This document shows, piece by piece, positions 47,301 through 60,305 of a stretch of 64,000 nucleotides of DNA. Position numbers and translations under genes: made by a program. Every line of letters begins with the position of its first letter. Within the stretch, counting starts at the first letter, position 1. The notes under the pieces are model-generated. The model was not told the origin of the DNA, searched no databases, and saw only the letters and a program-made list of their open reading frames with translations. Source of the DNA: Archilochus colubris (Eukaryota > Chordata > Aves > Apodiformes > Trochilidae). The stretch lies in contig CM041084.1 in assembly GCA_023079485.1 (NCBI GenBank), positions 134,446,792 through 134,510,791 on the forward strand. The letters are read 5' to 3'.

Positions 47301-50300
47301 GGCTCAAACATTGGTGCTTAGAGACCAATAAAGTTTCTCAGTGAGGAAGTATAATCTAAAAGATACCTGACCTTATACTTAAAGGAAAGCTGTAAAAATC
47401 TTATGCTTAACTTTCAACAGGGAATACATGCCCTCCTAGTGCCTCCCCTTTTTTGAAGTAAAAAAGAAAATGTAATAAAATAAAATGTGTGACCACTAAA
47501 TCAATGCAGAGTGCTCAGTAGTTCTGGAGGAGATTCTACATACACCATTTAAAACACATCATTCATGTCCTTGGCTCACAGCATCTGTTTTCAAACTCCT
47601 AGTGGGTTTCTATGTCTCTGTGTTATATAAAAGTGAAAAGAAGAAGATAGAAAATCAGAGGCTTTTATATTTTGACCTTGCTAAGAGTCAAAGTGTTTTC
47701 TCAAGCTTCAGAAACTGCAGTTGTTACAGTTTAGTCAATGGTTGGAGGAGTAACTTGCAGAATTTAAAGCAAAATGTGCACTTGTCAAAGAAGTCTGAAC
47801 CAAACAGGAAGATATGGTCAACAAAATTATGATAGGAGCACTCATGATAACCTTATTGCAGGGATTTCTGAAGATATGTTTCAAAAAAGTGCAAGATCTG
47901 ACACTCGGTCTTGTTAAACTTTGTTAAATTCAATGTACAGCATCTCTTGAAATTTAATTTTACCATTTCACTTTAGGACTGAGCATTTAAGGTTTATAAA
48001 TTTTTTGTCTTGGTTAAACAATTGGTTTTTTTGCAATCTAGACATACCCCACAGATAGCAAGAAATTAGATACATACAAAGTAAATAGATTTCAAAAAGC
48101 TTTTAAAGTCAAAGATACTGTCACAATGTGTTCAAATTGTTTTGAGAAAAGTCTGTCAGAAAGACAAATCTGTTTGTGAATATTATATGAACTGGAAATT
48201 GGCATTTCCTGTTTCAGCAAGGAATACAAATGTCTTTATATGTAACCTGTATAGTTCAGCCAGGTTTTATTTTCTAGAGAAAATAGTTAGGATTTGAGAA
48301 TATATGTATAAAACAAATATGAAGCAATTTATGTAGTGGTAAATTCTAGATTTAAAAGCAGGCTTTATAGCCTTTATATTGATTTGAGTGGAGCTGTAGA
48401 TACTTACTGTGACTGTATTAACCTTTGGAGTGCAAAAGGAATTAAGGAAATGCTTAAGGACTTGACCTGGAAAAAACTATGTCTTCATTTGGCATCAGAG
48501 TTATGAATTGATTCTCTACGAAATGCATTTACTACCACTTTTTAGTGGTAACAAACAACTTTTTTGTGGTTAATTGGACATTTACTACAAGATTTGTGCA
48601 ATAAAATACTTTATCTTGGACATGCAGTTTTTAACCTTTTCTTCTTGAAAAGTAATATTTCTGCTGCTCATTTCATTGTCAATATCAGTTGATAACCTTA
48701 AAACATTTTATAGCTGCTGATATGAACTACTTTACTATTAACCCATTTTATCTTATTAATATATTATTTGAAGATAATGAGTAGGACTTACCTGTTCATT
48801 TAATCTAGAGAAGTTTTTAAATTGCTGTTTTCTTGCCATTAGTAATGGATTTAATAACATGCTTTTCTTGAGCTAGCATAAAGCAAATCTAATATTTAGT
48901 GATACTCCATGCACCTCTCAGAATTACTTAATTACACTGAAATACATATATTGGCATTTAGAACAGCATTTGTTTACAATGTGGCTTTCAACAAAACAAA
49001 CATAAACACAAGTATTTGCATAAAATTCAAATTTCAAGAACATATTAATTATGAAATTCTTTTCTATAGAATTGAATTTATTTTCAACCACCATTTAACA
49101 TGATGATTTAACAAGTTCCTTTTAGTCTTTACTCTTCAAATGTGGTGCAATGATCTGTGTTTAAACCACCTCTGTGGTAAAACTTGAACACCATTCAATT
49201 TGAGCATATTATCTTTTCTCCAAACTTTCACAGTACTTTTTTTTTTTTTTCATTAGATAAAAAAAAGCTATGGCGCAGACCATCTTCAGAACTGATGTTA
49301 ATAATAAGAAAGGAATAGGAGCCAGCTGTCACACCATATTAAATCAAATTTTCTCCTCTACTCCCTCTAGGAAATGTTTGGAATCATAATTAGTACATAA
49401 TCAGTTTATGTTTTTAATTAAACAGCAGCCAGGTAGCCAAGTATCACAAAGAAAAAGGTTTTGTTCTTGACCTTTAAAAACACAAAAAGGAAAATGGTGA
49501 TCAAATTGGTCTTGTGTTTGCTAAATGAAAGTCACCAGTGGCTTTGAAAACATAAAATATTCTTTTCAGGCTCACGTAATGCAACATCCATCCCCCATCT
49601 TTCTGAAAGTTGCAATTTCAAAAACTGAAGACTTCCTCTCTGGAACTGTCAGTAACTTCATAAAAAAATAGAAGCAGTTGGTAAGTATTAAAGAATTTTA
49701 TTTTTCCCAGGCATGAAATGAAAACACAAGTTTTTCTACTACTCTGAAAAGTTAAAGCAATAACTGGCACTGATGGACATCTACATTGGTTGTTCAAAAG
49801 ACTCTAGGGACATAATAATGAGTTTATTCCACAGTCTAGTCAATATATATTTTGTCTCCTGCCATTTAAATTATACATGAAAAAAAAAGGATTATGCATA
49901 AGAACTCCTAAATTGAATGTATTTTGTTCAAAAAAGAGGAATTTGAGAAAGACACTGCATATTTTGGACATGTTAAATACAATTTGAACAGTGAATTATC
50001 ATTTTTTCTGCATTCATAACATTTTAATCTCAAGTTATATGATAGGAAGTAGAATAGTGTAACATACAGCTAAATATTTTAGTGTTTTCCCAGAAGACTA
50101 ATTATTTTTTTATATTCTTACCAGTAGGTGTCTCTATTGCTCTATTTCCAGAGGTTAAAAACAAACAAACAAAAAAACCAAAACAACAAAGAAACCATCA
50201 CAGTTTTAGCCAATAAGAAGGGGTCAGATATATCACCATTACCATCCCTAGGGAAAAGAAAAGGAAAATAAGGGAAACAGACTTTAGAAAACCTAGAAGA

Positions 50301-51295
50301 GGTTTAATGTAGGAAGATATAAAAATAACAATGAATTATATACAAATAGATACAAATTAAAATTTATGGAACCCCACACTCCTCAGGCTGTAAATATCAA
50401 CCCCCTCCAAAAATACACAACATCTGCCATCACCACTCTGCATGACCATAATACAACACACAGCATTTCATATTTGGGGGAGATTGTGAAGCTTACAGTG
50501 AAAAGGATATTGTTATAGCTCTTTACTTGATTTCTTACAGGGAGTTAAGAGCTTGCTTTGATGTCATATCACTTTGTCACTGTGTAATCACTATTATTGT
50601 CACCACTATCTGAATTATATAATAAGAAGTATTAAAATTGGGTTTGTTTTCCTGGAAATTGGAATTCCCTTATCTTGTTGTCTAAGAAGTTTGCATCTCA
50701 TGGACTCTTGTATACCAAAGCCACATTTGGTAACAGCTTTCCTGGTGGTCACACTAATCGCCCAGCTCTCCTGTTTAGGTTTCCACATAGTAGGTGACCT
50801 ACAGTTAAAGTTCTCACATTTAATGATTAAAGTTTGCTAAATATCTCTGACCATCTAAAAGGGTTATGACTAAAGAGTATTTAAACTACTGAATGTTTGC
50901 ATTATGTCTATGGAAAGTCTTATTTTGTTATAGTTCAAAAAAATAAGGAGTTCATGGAATGATGAGACCACAGCTGTTGTGAAGAACTTCTGTTTGGGAA
51001 ATGGACAAGTGATTATCCATGCCACCATAATGTCAAGAAATGTATCATCAGTTAATATTCATTTATTTAACACTGATGATTAAAAACATTGTATACTGAT
51101 TTTTTAAAAACAAAAAAAGAACATAATAAATACATATACGGTGAATAAAATGGAACTTGGTTGCTTTGCTAAACTCTAATGCCAAGTTAGACATTATCAC
51201 CTGTTTTGGTGATAACGTTTTTTTTTTCCTGGATTTGTTTGAAGATTTTGGAGGTACTAGCAAAATTGCAGTCAGTATTTGTAGAGAAACAAGAT
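44346..51295. other. Long featureless stretch, no gene seen
   Basis: AT-rich unique-looking sequence. Small items are a 7-bp hairpin (48533-48550), an A/C-rich patch (50157-50190) and an 8-bp hairpin (51194-51115 region, arms 51194-51201 and 51208-51215). No exon was recognised. Confidence 0.45.
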
Positions 51296-51490
51296 AAACC
51301 AGGTGTCTCGAGTTGCCAAAGAGTGGGTGTGAGTGCACCTGCACCTGGTTAGGGCAGGCCCCCTATTACCAGGGGGCCAATAAAGGTGGGACACACACCC
51401 ACAGAGAGGAAGCTTGCTCTTGTGCAAGGCAATGGAGAGGCTAGCAGCTCGTTGAGCCTCAGGAGCAAGAAAGGCTCTTCCTGCTACAAG
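51296..51490. other. Unassigned GC-rich foldback segment
   Basis: A GC-richer island with several inverted repeats: GGCCCCCT/AGGGGGCC (51357-51364 with 51371-51378), GTGGGTGTG/CACACCCAC (51323-51331 with 51394-51402) and AACCAGGTG/CACCTGGTT (51297-51305 with 51342-51350). An AATAAA sits at 51379-51384. This could be part of an LTR or an unclassified short element. I do not recognise the family. Confidence 0.45.
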
Positions 51491-54400
51491 TATGAATAGT
51501 CTACAAAATATTTACTAATAAATTTTTTAAAATGCCTTAAGTGCTTTAGAATTTAATTTTTCTATTTTGTACTGTAGTACTCAGAGTTTTTGTGTTGAAT
51601 AATATTGTCATTGAACAATATTAAATTTATAATATATCATTGTGTATTAATATAAAATAATAATAACTGAAAAACAATGCCAGAAGGCATTCCTGAAAAG
51701 CTAAGTATAGGCTTTCAAAGAGAGTATACAATAGAAATAAAAGCTATATTTGCAGCTCTGATTTCCCAGTTCCATAGTGCTTCTTGTATTGAAATAACAT
51801 TATTGGCTGACTTATTACTATCTGACCCAAGCTAGTATTTTCAAAAAGGCAATGACAACTGGACAACCTTTTCCTCAGAAACAGAAAAAGACAAAAAAAA
51901 GGAAATTCCTCTGTTTACACCTGTATTTGAACTTAAAGTATCTCAAGCGGTACAGTAATGTCAAAAAGATTTGAATCAAGATTATTTATGCTGACAGCAA
52001 GATAACACTGGCAACATGCTCTCCTTTGCCTTCAAACATGAAAGTGCTCACAAGTGTCTTTTCATTTTATAACTACAATAGATGGTGTCTGTTTGCAAGA
52101 GCCAGGCAATACTGCAGCAGGTGGACTGGGTTGAAGACAAAAGCAAAATTCATATTTGAGCTGTGCTCTGGTGTTGCATTTTACAGAAGTGGTGACCAGA
52201 TATAACGTGTTTGTGTGTGCTTCTGTGTCAATTTTCATGCATCATCAGCCATTTCTCATGACTTGCTGCTCAGAAAATACACAATAAACTTGCCGACTCT
52301 TTCTGCAAATTTCTCTTCTCATGAGATGGAGGAAAATGTTGAGCCAAGAAATATCATTTGTTTTCTCAAATGTCTGCCACAAAAAAACTCTCTCCCTCAC
52401 CCAAGTAATTATTTATGTCATGTCTCTGTTTCTCTGCCATGTTTCAAAGTTCTAAAATAGGTGGCTAAGACAAAATAATGAGTTTTTAATAAGGGGTAAC
52501 CTCATTAATGTGGATCTTTTACAAAAATTCTAGTGATATTTGGGAATGCCATTGAACACAACTGTCATTATGAGTCAAGGAGTATTTCAGAGCAAGGTTT
52601 GCATACAGTTACTGTCTCCAACACAGTACCATTGATACAGCACAGTAAAAGGAAAAAGTCAAAGAATTGGAACGGATAAAAGAATGTATAGAAAGAACAA
52701 AATGTAACTTAATCTCTTTCTCACATTAAATCATAATCTGATTTAATTTAAATATTTTATTTGAGTTAAGAATGCCTTATTCTTGGTTTATTTGTGAAGC
52801 CAAGCTACTCCCTTTTATTCGTTTATGTTTTGTTGCTTTGTTGTTTTTGTTGTTTTGTACCTAGAGAGACACTCAGAAAGAAAAAGACACATACAAAAGC
52901 TTTAAATGTAACTGTGTTAGTCCACATGCCAAATACCTAAATCTTAGCATGATTTACCTGATGTGCAGATGACTTAAATGATGTTTGGACACTGTACACC
53001 ATAAGCAAACAAAGCATAAAACAAGAAAGGGAGAAAAAAGATACAGGGTCAGTTAATCACACAGCTCTAGGGTAAGAGTAGTAGAGGATTAAAGTTCACT
53101 TAGCCTTTTAATTCATAACACAGTTACCAAACAACGTGACAGTCACTGACATTTCTCCACGAAGTGTTTTGTGCTGTCACCAGCAAGGCAGCTCCTGAAG
53201 TTTAATATTTCAGGTTCTTGTTTGGTCAACTTGGGATTTTTAGTTGCAGCTAGTATGGATAGTATTTATTTTTTTACTGATTCTGTAACAATAAAATAAT
53301 GCTTTCATAGTTTTGGCATATATTCATAGATGTTATTAAGAATAAATAGTATATGAAAGAATATTTGTCATAATTTAAAAAGGATAATCTCTAAATTTAT
53401 AAGCAGCGATAGTTCCTCTTATATTCAGAATCCCACACAAGCTTCTAATAAACTCATGTACTGATTAAATTTCTCTCTGGCCCTTGAGTTACACAACAAA
53501 ATGTCTCACCTTAAAAACTGAGTCAGGTTCTGAGACAGCTTGGAAATAAAAAGCCCAGAAATCATCAGCTGAAATTACCACATACTTAAGAACACAGACA
53601 TATTGTTTCTTCCATTGCTCAGTATGGGAAATAAAAGCCTAACTTTTTCAAATATAATTTATCTTAATTATAAATTTCTATGAAAATTTGTTAGTTTTTA
53701 ATTATGTTTTTGTTTTTACACACGAGAACCTTGTTTCCAAAATACCAGTGGGTATATAATATGTTGTGAAACATGAATTTAACTTTGCAGTGAATTTCAG
53801 GCATGTTGTCTCTTTTCTTATTAGTTTTTCTTTAAAAAAAAAGAGCAATTAAAACAGGCAAACACTGAAATATTTAAGGCTATGGAGCCCTAGAAAACTA
53901 CAGAGTATACAGTCACAAGTCCATAGATTTTTATACTTAGTTAAAAAATTCCTAAGGATGTATTAAATATACAGGAGTTCCAGTTTTTAACTGCTGTGTG
54001 GGTATTTAGATAGTCTATCATGGGAAACACTATCATGTCCTTAAAATATAATTTTATGAGTATAAGAACATATACACCTATGCATGGAGATTATTTCTAC
54101 CGCTGGAAAAGCATTGTATTAATTTTCCCTTAAAAGGACAGTGTTTTTATGTATACACATACACTCAAAAGAAAGGATACTTCAGTAGTTAAGTCTGCAG
54201 TTAATATTCAATATTAAATAGGATATCTTTTTAAACAACATATTCATCAGCTGTAATGTACAAGCTTCTCTCTATGCATCCTACATTTTTTTACTACAGT
54301 GTTTAAAACAAAACTACTTCTTAAAATGCAATGACCAGCCATGAAGTACCAGGCTTCTTCCCTCTGAACACCCACCTTTGCTAAAATAAAGGATACTTTA

Positions 54401-55114
54401 TGAAGTATTTTAGTATTTATTTTCCCAGATTTCATAGGTTTTTGTTAAAAATGCTGAACTGACTCAGGGGGCGACAGAAAAGATTTGTGTTTGTGAGGAA
54501 TGGCATAATTGCACCTTTCTTCCTTCACAATTTGCTGTAAGTACTATAAGTTAGTTATATATATATGTAATAATTTATGCAATATATATAAATATAGCAT
54601 GTTATATATAATTTATAAATACAATTTCTGTAAGGTATTTTTTATATACTCATATGTATTGTACTATACACTTATGCAAAAGACAGGAACTGGTCAGTAG
54701 CAACAAAATGTCTGTGTGCTTTGCCTTCACTGCTGCTGGCTATGATTTCAAGGGAACATTTGCAGAGCTCATTCTTCCCCCTGCAACACCCTGCAGGGTT
54801 GTAGTATCAAAGCAGGTCTGGTCAGCAAAGAGGATTGGCATATTTCTAAGAAAAAAAGGGAACTGACTGCAGAAAGAAGTAAACAGTAAAAAAGGATAGC
54901 CAAAATACAGAAAATATGGGAACAAGGTAACTTTTTAAAGACTACTGTGTTTAAAGAGTATTGTGTGGATCTAATTCCAGAAAGAGAGGTACTGAAAACA
55001 GTTAAGCTGAAAAGCAAGATAGGTGAGGGTTTTCCCTGCTGTTACTTTGGGTAACTAAATATATCATTGTTAAAACTAAAAAGAATTTTTACTGTGCTCT
55101 TTACCCAGATCGGA
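51491..55114. other. Featureless stretch, no gene seen
   Basis: AT-rich, with a strongly AT-only patch (54554-54625). No exon or repeat was recognised. Confidence 0.5.
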
Positions 55115-55345
55115 GTCACACAGAATCACCACAGTTGGAAAATGGTTCTAAGATCATAATGTCCCACTGTCAACATCCCTCCCAAATAAAATATATATGT
55201 ATAAATATCTGTATCACCCACTAAAGCATGTCCTCCACTGTCCTCATCTATACAGTTTTTAAACATCACCAGGGATGGTGAGTCCACCACCTCCCATGGA
55301 ATATGGTGGAAGATAGAATTTTTTTTTTACTAGATAGCCTAAAAA
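55115..55345 (-). mobile_element. CR1 LINE fragment I, old 3' UTR
   Basis: On the plus strand 'tcacacagaatcaccacagttgg', 'taaacatcaccagggatggtg' and 'agtccaccacctccc' are CR1 3' UTR words in reverse complement, with heavy divergence. Confidence 0.72.
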
Positions 55346-56197
55346 TAGCCTGGAAATATACAAGGAATTTATGGAGGTGAACAGCTGACTGGAAGCAGTT
55401 CTGTGTGTTTCAATGTATGACCAATCCACTGTAAAGCTATTCAGCTCTTCCTGCTGTGGGGTAAAGAGGCAGGACTGAACTAGTAGATTCTCCTACAAAC
55501 CAGTAGGTTTGTAGATATCTAGATCTTCTAGATACTACCTAGCTCTATTAACTATTACTGCTCAGCAACCCTTCTTGTAACACATCATCTTCCCTCTGGA
55601 ACTCAAAATAGGATTTTGAAAAGATGTGTTGTGCTAGGATTAAACAGATGGCCAGAGTGTTTGAGTTTCTGGAAGCTGAATGCATGAAGAGGGCTGACTT
55701 CAGTAAAGCTGAGATTTTGGAGCATACTCAGCTTTTCATCACCTCAGAGTTGTCACCCTTTCAGAGTGGCCTCTCCAGCACTACTTACTGCTAGTCTGAA
55801 GGGCTGACAAAAATTACTGGTTGTTGAATAGTCTGAGAGCTGATCCTATCCTTAACTGCTGACTTTTGTTTTCTTTCCAAAACCAGCAATCAGATGTTTT
55901 TCCAGAAGCAACAGCTGAAAGGTATGTACATGGGAACACAGAAGTCTTCTATGATGTTAAAGGAGGTAGACAAGGTATACAGCAGAGATAACTCATTCTA
56001 TTTGAAATTCTAGAGTAGAAAGCTTCTTGGCATGCATGGGTGTGTAGGACTGGCTGTGAATGAGCTGTCTGACTGTCTTTAACGTGACTACACATTTCAT
56101 GTAAAATTGCACCATATGAAACGTTACTATTAATTACATGAGACATTTGTAGCAACTGTTACTTTTTAAATACATATTACTTTTTTTTTTCTTTTAA
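55346..56197. other. Featureless stretch, no gene seen
   Basis: Nothing recognised before the pyrimidine tract. Confidence 0.5.
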
Positions 56198-57019
56198 TTT
56201 TTCCTTTTCTTTTTCTTCCTTTTTTCTTCTTCTTCTTTTCCTTTTCCTTTTCCTTTTTCTTTTCCTTTTCCTTTTTCTTCTTCTTTTCCTTTTTTCTTTT
56301 TCTTTTTCTTTTTCTTTTTCTTTTTCTTTTTCTTTTTCTTTTTCTTTTTCTTTTTCTTTTTCTTTTTCTTTTTCTTTTTCTTTTTCTTTTTCTTTTTCCT
56401 TTTCTCTTTTCTTCTTTTTCTTTTTCTTTTTCTTTTTCTTTTCTTTTTCTTTTTCTTTTCTTTTTCTTTTTCTTTTCCTTTTCCTTTTCCTTTTCTTTTC
56501 TTTTTCTTTTCTTTTTCTTTTCTTTCTTTTTCTTTTTCTTTTCTCTTTTTCTTTTCTTTTTCTTTTTCTTTTTCTTTTTCTTTTTCTTTTTCTTTTTCTT
56601 CTTTTTCTTTTTCTTTTTCTTTTTCTTTTTCTTTTCTTTTTCTTTTTCTTTTTCTTTTTCTTTTTCTTCTTTTTCTTTTTCTTTTTCTTTTTCTTTTTCT
56701 TTTTCTTTTTCTTTTTCTTTTTCTTTTTCTTTTCCTTTTCCTTTTTCTTTTCCTTTTCCTTTTTCTTTTTCTTTTCCTTTTTCTTTTCTTTTTCTTTTTC
56801 TTTTCTTTTTCTTTTTCTTTTTCTCTTTTTTTCTTTTCTTTTTCTTTTTCTTTTTCTTTTTCTTTTTCTTTTTCTTTTTCTTTTTCTTTTTCTTTTTCTT
56901 TTTCTTTTTCTTTTTCTTTTTCTTTTTCTTTTTCTTTTTCTTTTTCTTTTTCTTTTTCTTTTTCTTTTTCTTTTTCTTTTTCTTTTTCTTTCTTCTTTTT
57001 CTTTTTTCTTTTTCTTTTC
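56198..57019. repeat. Pure pyrimidine (CTTTTT)n tract
   Basis: All 822 bases on the plus strand are C or T. The main unit is the hexamer CTTTTT, mixed with CTTTT and CCTTTT units in blocks. The 275-residue minus-strand frame across it is only K/E and K/R repeats and is not a gene. Long polypurine-polypyrimidine mirror tracts can form triplex (H-DNA) structures. Confidence 0.97.
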
Positions 57020-60000
57020 AAAAAGTTTTTTAAATCTCTGTCTTACATAATTTAGTTTAGTTTATAATAATTAGAGGGGTTTTTTCTTAGATATTTTTAT
57101 AGTAATTTGGGGTGCAATTTACCAGCAAATACCAATATATCAAAGTATATCAAATAATGTTTTATCAGTAGCAAGAAACAAGTTGGAAGAAAAGGAAAAA
57201 TAATATTTAAATTCTCGCAAACCTCACCTTTTCCTGGAAAATTGCCTATATGATACTTCAAAAAACTTGGAGTGGAATTGGATTAATTAATTCACATAGA
57301 TGTGATTAATTAATTTAATCTTTAAAAGAAGGCAGGAAAAAAACCAATGAAGGTGATGCGGCAAAATGTATTGTTTGAGAAAAGGAAAATAAAAAAGGGA
57401 TAAAAGAGATGAGCAAGATAGCAGAGACTATCTACCAGGTATATACAAATAACAGAGCTATTTTCTTTTCTATTCACAAGACATTTTGGCAGTTTGCTGG
57501 CAGACAACATTGCATTAGCAGCTTTTATTATAGCAAAGGAAAATGACAAAGCTGCTTTAGCAGCAGACGTGGTATCTTGCAAAGATAATATCCTGCCTGC
57601 ATTTTTCTGTGCAATAGAGTATTACATTGAAAGTCCTCCTAATACCAGAGAAACGGTCAAATATGAAGCTCCACTGAAATGGAAACTTCTGGGCAGAAAT
57701 CCTTCCTGTCTGCCATGAAAGCAAATCCACAAATAACTGAAAAGAGAAAATAAATGAACCTTAGACTTCCTGGGTCAATATATGAATAAGACATAATCAA
57801 TGGTCTTAAGATACTAAAACTTCCAATAAAGTTCTGTCATCTCATATTTTTCAGTGCTTAAGCTAGACTAGCTCTGCCAGTCAGGACTTTTGATTGGAAG
57901 GATGAGATGTATCTTGAGCCTATGATTGTTCATGACTTGCAGTTTTAATTCAGTTTAAATCTTCTTTAGAAGCTTACATATGTGTTACTTTTGATCCCTC
58001 AGTCAATTATTCAGAAACTGCCTACATTTTATTATTTTTTTTTTAGTGGAACTTTTCAACTGTTAACTGCATTTCACATTGTCACAGAAGTGGGATAAGG
58101 GATAGTTAAGGGCACTGGTCTCTGAGGTCTGTCACAGTCTTCTGAACACTGTGTTAATCTCCAGTGCTCTCTTTGAAAGTGATATATGAACACCTGTAAC
58201 CTCCTCCAAAGAAATATAGTTCTGCAGATCTCAATTTTTTTTTCCCTGTAGCTCCATTGATAATCAAAATAATATTACTTCTGTTAATGTCCTAGGCTTG
58301 CCAATAAAATCTATCTGACACCTGACCAGCAAGAGAGTCAAAGTTTAAGAGGTGGTTTGGAATTTACTAGGTAAGTTCTCAGAATGATTCTGTGAATTAG
58401 TAGGAAATTTTTCTCTGAAAGACTCTAAAAGCAGTTGAGTCAAGCACGCTTAAAATTTGGAACAACCAAAATAAGAAATATCACAAGTGGCTGTAAGCAT
58501 GACATTTAAACCACTGTCTTGCTAGGAAAAGCTAAAAAGTCATAGATCATTGTCTCTGTGTTCAGATTTTGCTTACAAAAATATCAGTGGAAAGTGATAT
58601 TCAGGAGAAGAAATATACTCCAGCAAAGTCTTATTACTTCCAGAAGTGCATTGGAAGTTTGTGCTATACGCTGTAACCTTTTCAGACAAAAGTATTTTTT
58701 TTTTCACATAAAACTTTTGAACAAAATTCTACTTGAATTTTATTATTTCCTTACAAGAAAATAGTGTATGTACAACATATATTGTATGCATCAAAAAATT
58801 TAAGAGTCAAGTTCTGATAGCGTAATTCATAACAGACATTTTTCATAATAATAAAAAGTTTTGTTTTTTTTTTTAAATGAGCTCTTTAGATCTTAGTAGA
58901 AAATTTATTTCTGGAAAAGTTTTAAGAATTCTTAAAATTGTGTCTCTTGCTTGCTCCAAGTCAACTGGAAGATTCTGCTAATAGGAGAACAATTCAACTA
59001 CAATTGAAAGAATTATTGAGTACAGTTAGAAAGAAATTGAGTAAGGAACTATTGTCATCTAATTCATAACATTGTGACAGGTGAAATTTCGAAGTACAGT
59101 CCTTTGATGACTAACTAGAAAATATTCATGGTACATCAATGTTTCAGGTGTTTGTAAGAGTAATGAATCCTATCTCTATGTTTTCATGTTTATTACTTTA
59201 TTAATAGGTTGTTTTTATTAGATATATGCTACTGTCTTTTTTTTTTGAAAAATCTATGTAGAGATAATGGAATACAATGAAATACTCAATTCATTTCACA
59301 TTTTCATCTAATATTCTGGAGAATGCTCTCTTTAGATTATGTCAAGAGAACTTATTTGTCAATATTCTAATAAACAAAATGCAAGTGTCATATGTTACAT
59401 AAAGCTCTATTCTATAAGGCCTGAGTTTTCCTAAATATCTCCATTTTTCGGCTCTGCATAAGCACTCTCCTTTGTTTGTCTCTACTGTAAATAAGCTTCT
59501 TCTCCTTAAAACTAGAATTTAACATATTTTGTAATATTCACTGCATGTTCTAAATAAAAATATTTAGAATATTTTCTATGAGACATCCATGAAGTGCATG
59601 TGAAGCACCACAGATCCTTACTTGCAGCACCACTTTTGTGATGCAAGTTAACCACCCAGAGTTAGCACAGATTTAATTTACTATACTTTACAGACAGTGT
59701 TGTTTCAAGGTCAAGGCAGTTAGCAGAAGCTAGATAAATGTTGCTCAAGGACAACGACAGCTGCTGAGAACATTTATGTGCAGGCTGATATGAAGTCTCT
59801 CTGATATGGTCTGTGAAGTACATAAAGGCACAAGTTTGCCTTTAAACTTTTATTGAAAGAAAACGTTCATCTATCAAAGGCATGTATCAACAAGTAGCTA
59901 CTCTGTGCTCATTTCAGCAACACTATAGAGTTTAATCAGTATTTTCTGTTTGTCTGCCTGCATGCATGGTGACTGGGCAGGCTGTTTTCAGGAACCTCTT

Positions 60001-60195
60001 TGTCTGGGAATCCATTTTCTGTGGTTATAATTATGTAGACCTATGCAAGACAGTCCATGCAGTGTGTGTGCTTCTGGAGCTTTGGCAGCTGTTGTCTGAA
60101 GTATGAACTTGTGTAGTGTCACCATGGAACTATACAAACTATTATAATTGAGCAACTGATGAAGACATCTGTGTCATTGAAGAAACTGAGGGTTC
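57020..60195. other. Featureless stretch, no gene seen
   Basis: AT-rich. A 74-codon open frame (57494-57718, plus strand) has fairly protein-like composition but no recognisable domain, splice context or homology that I can name. Confidence 0.45.
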
Positions 60196-60305
60196 TAAAC
60201 AAAAAACAAACAACCCCCTCCCCCAAAACAGCAACAAAAAACTAACAAAAAAACCCCCAAACAAACTAAAAAGCCCCCACCAAAACCAAAAACCAACAAA
60301 CTCAC
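60196..60305. repeat. A/C-rich low-complexity tract
   Basis: About 110 bases almost entirely of A and C, with CCCCC runs. Compositionally it resembles the complement of the G/T tract at 951-1302. Confidence 0.85.

Noticed and set aside
50157..50410. Possible LTR-like words after an A/C-rich patch
   Set aside because: Similarity is too weak and no termini or target-site duplication could be seen.
56194..57021. 275-residue minus-strand open frame, the longest in the window
   Set aside because: It lies wholly in the CTTTTT repeat and is only lysine with glutamate or arginine. Length arises from absence of stop codons in the repeat.
57494..57718. 74-residue plus-strand frame with protein-like composition
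   Set aside because: No recognisable domain or exon boundary; a conserved exon could only be shown by cross-species alignment or RNA data.
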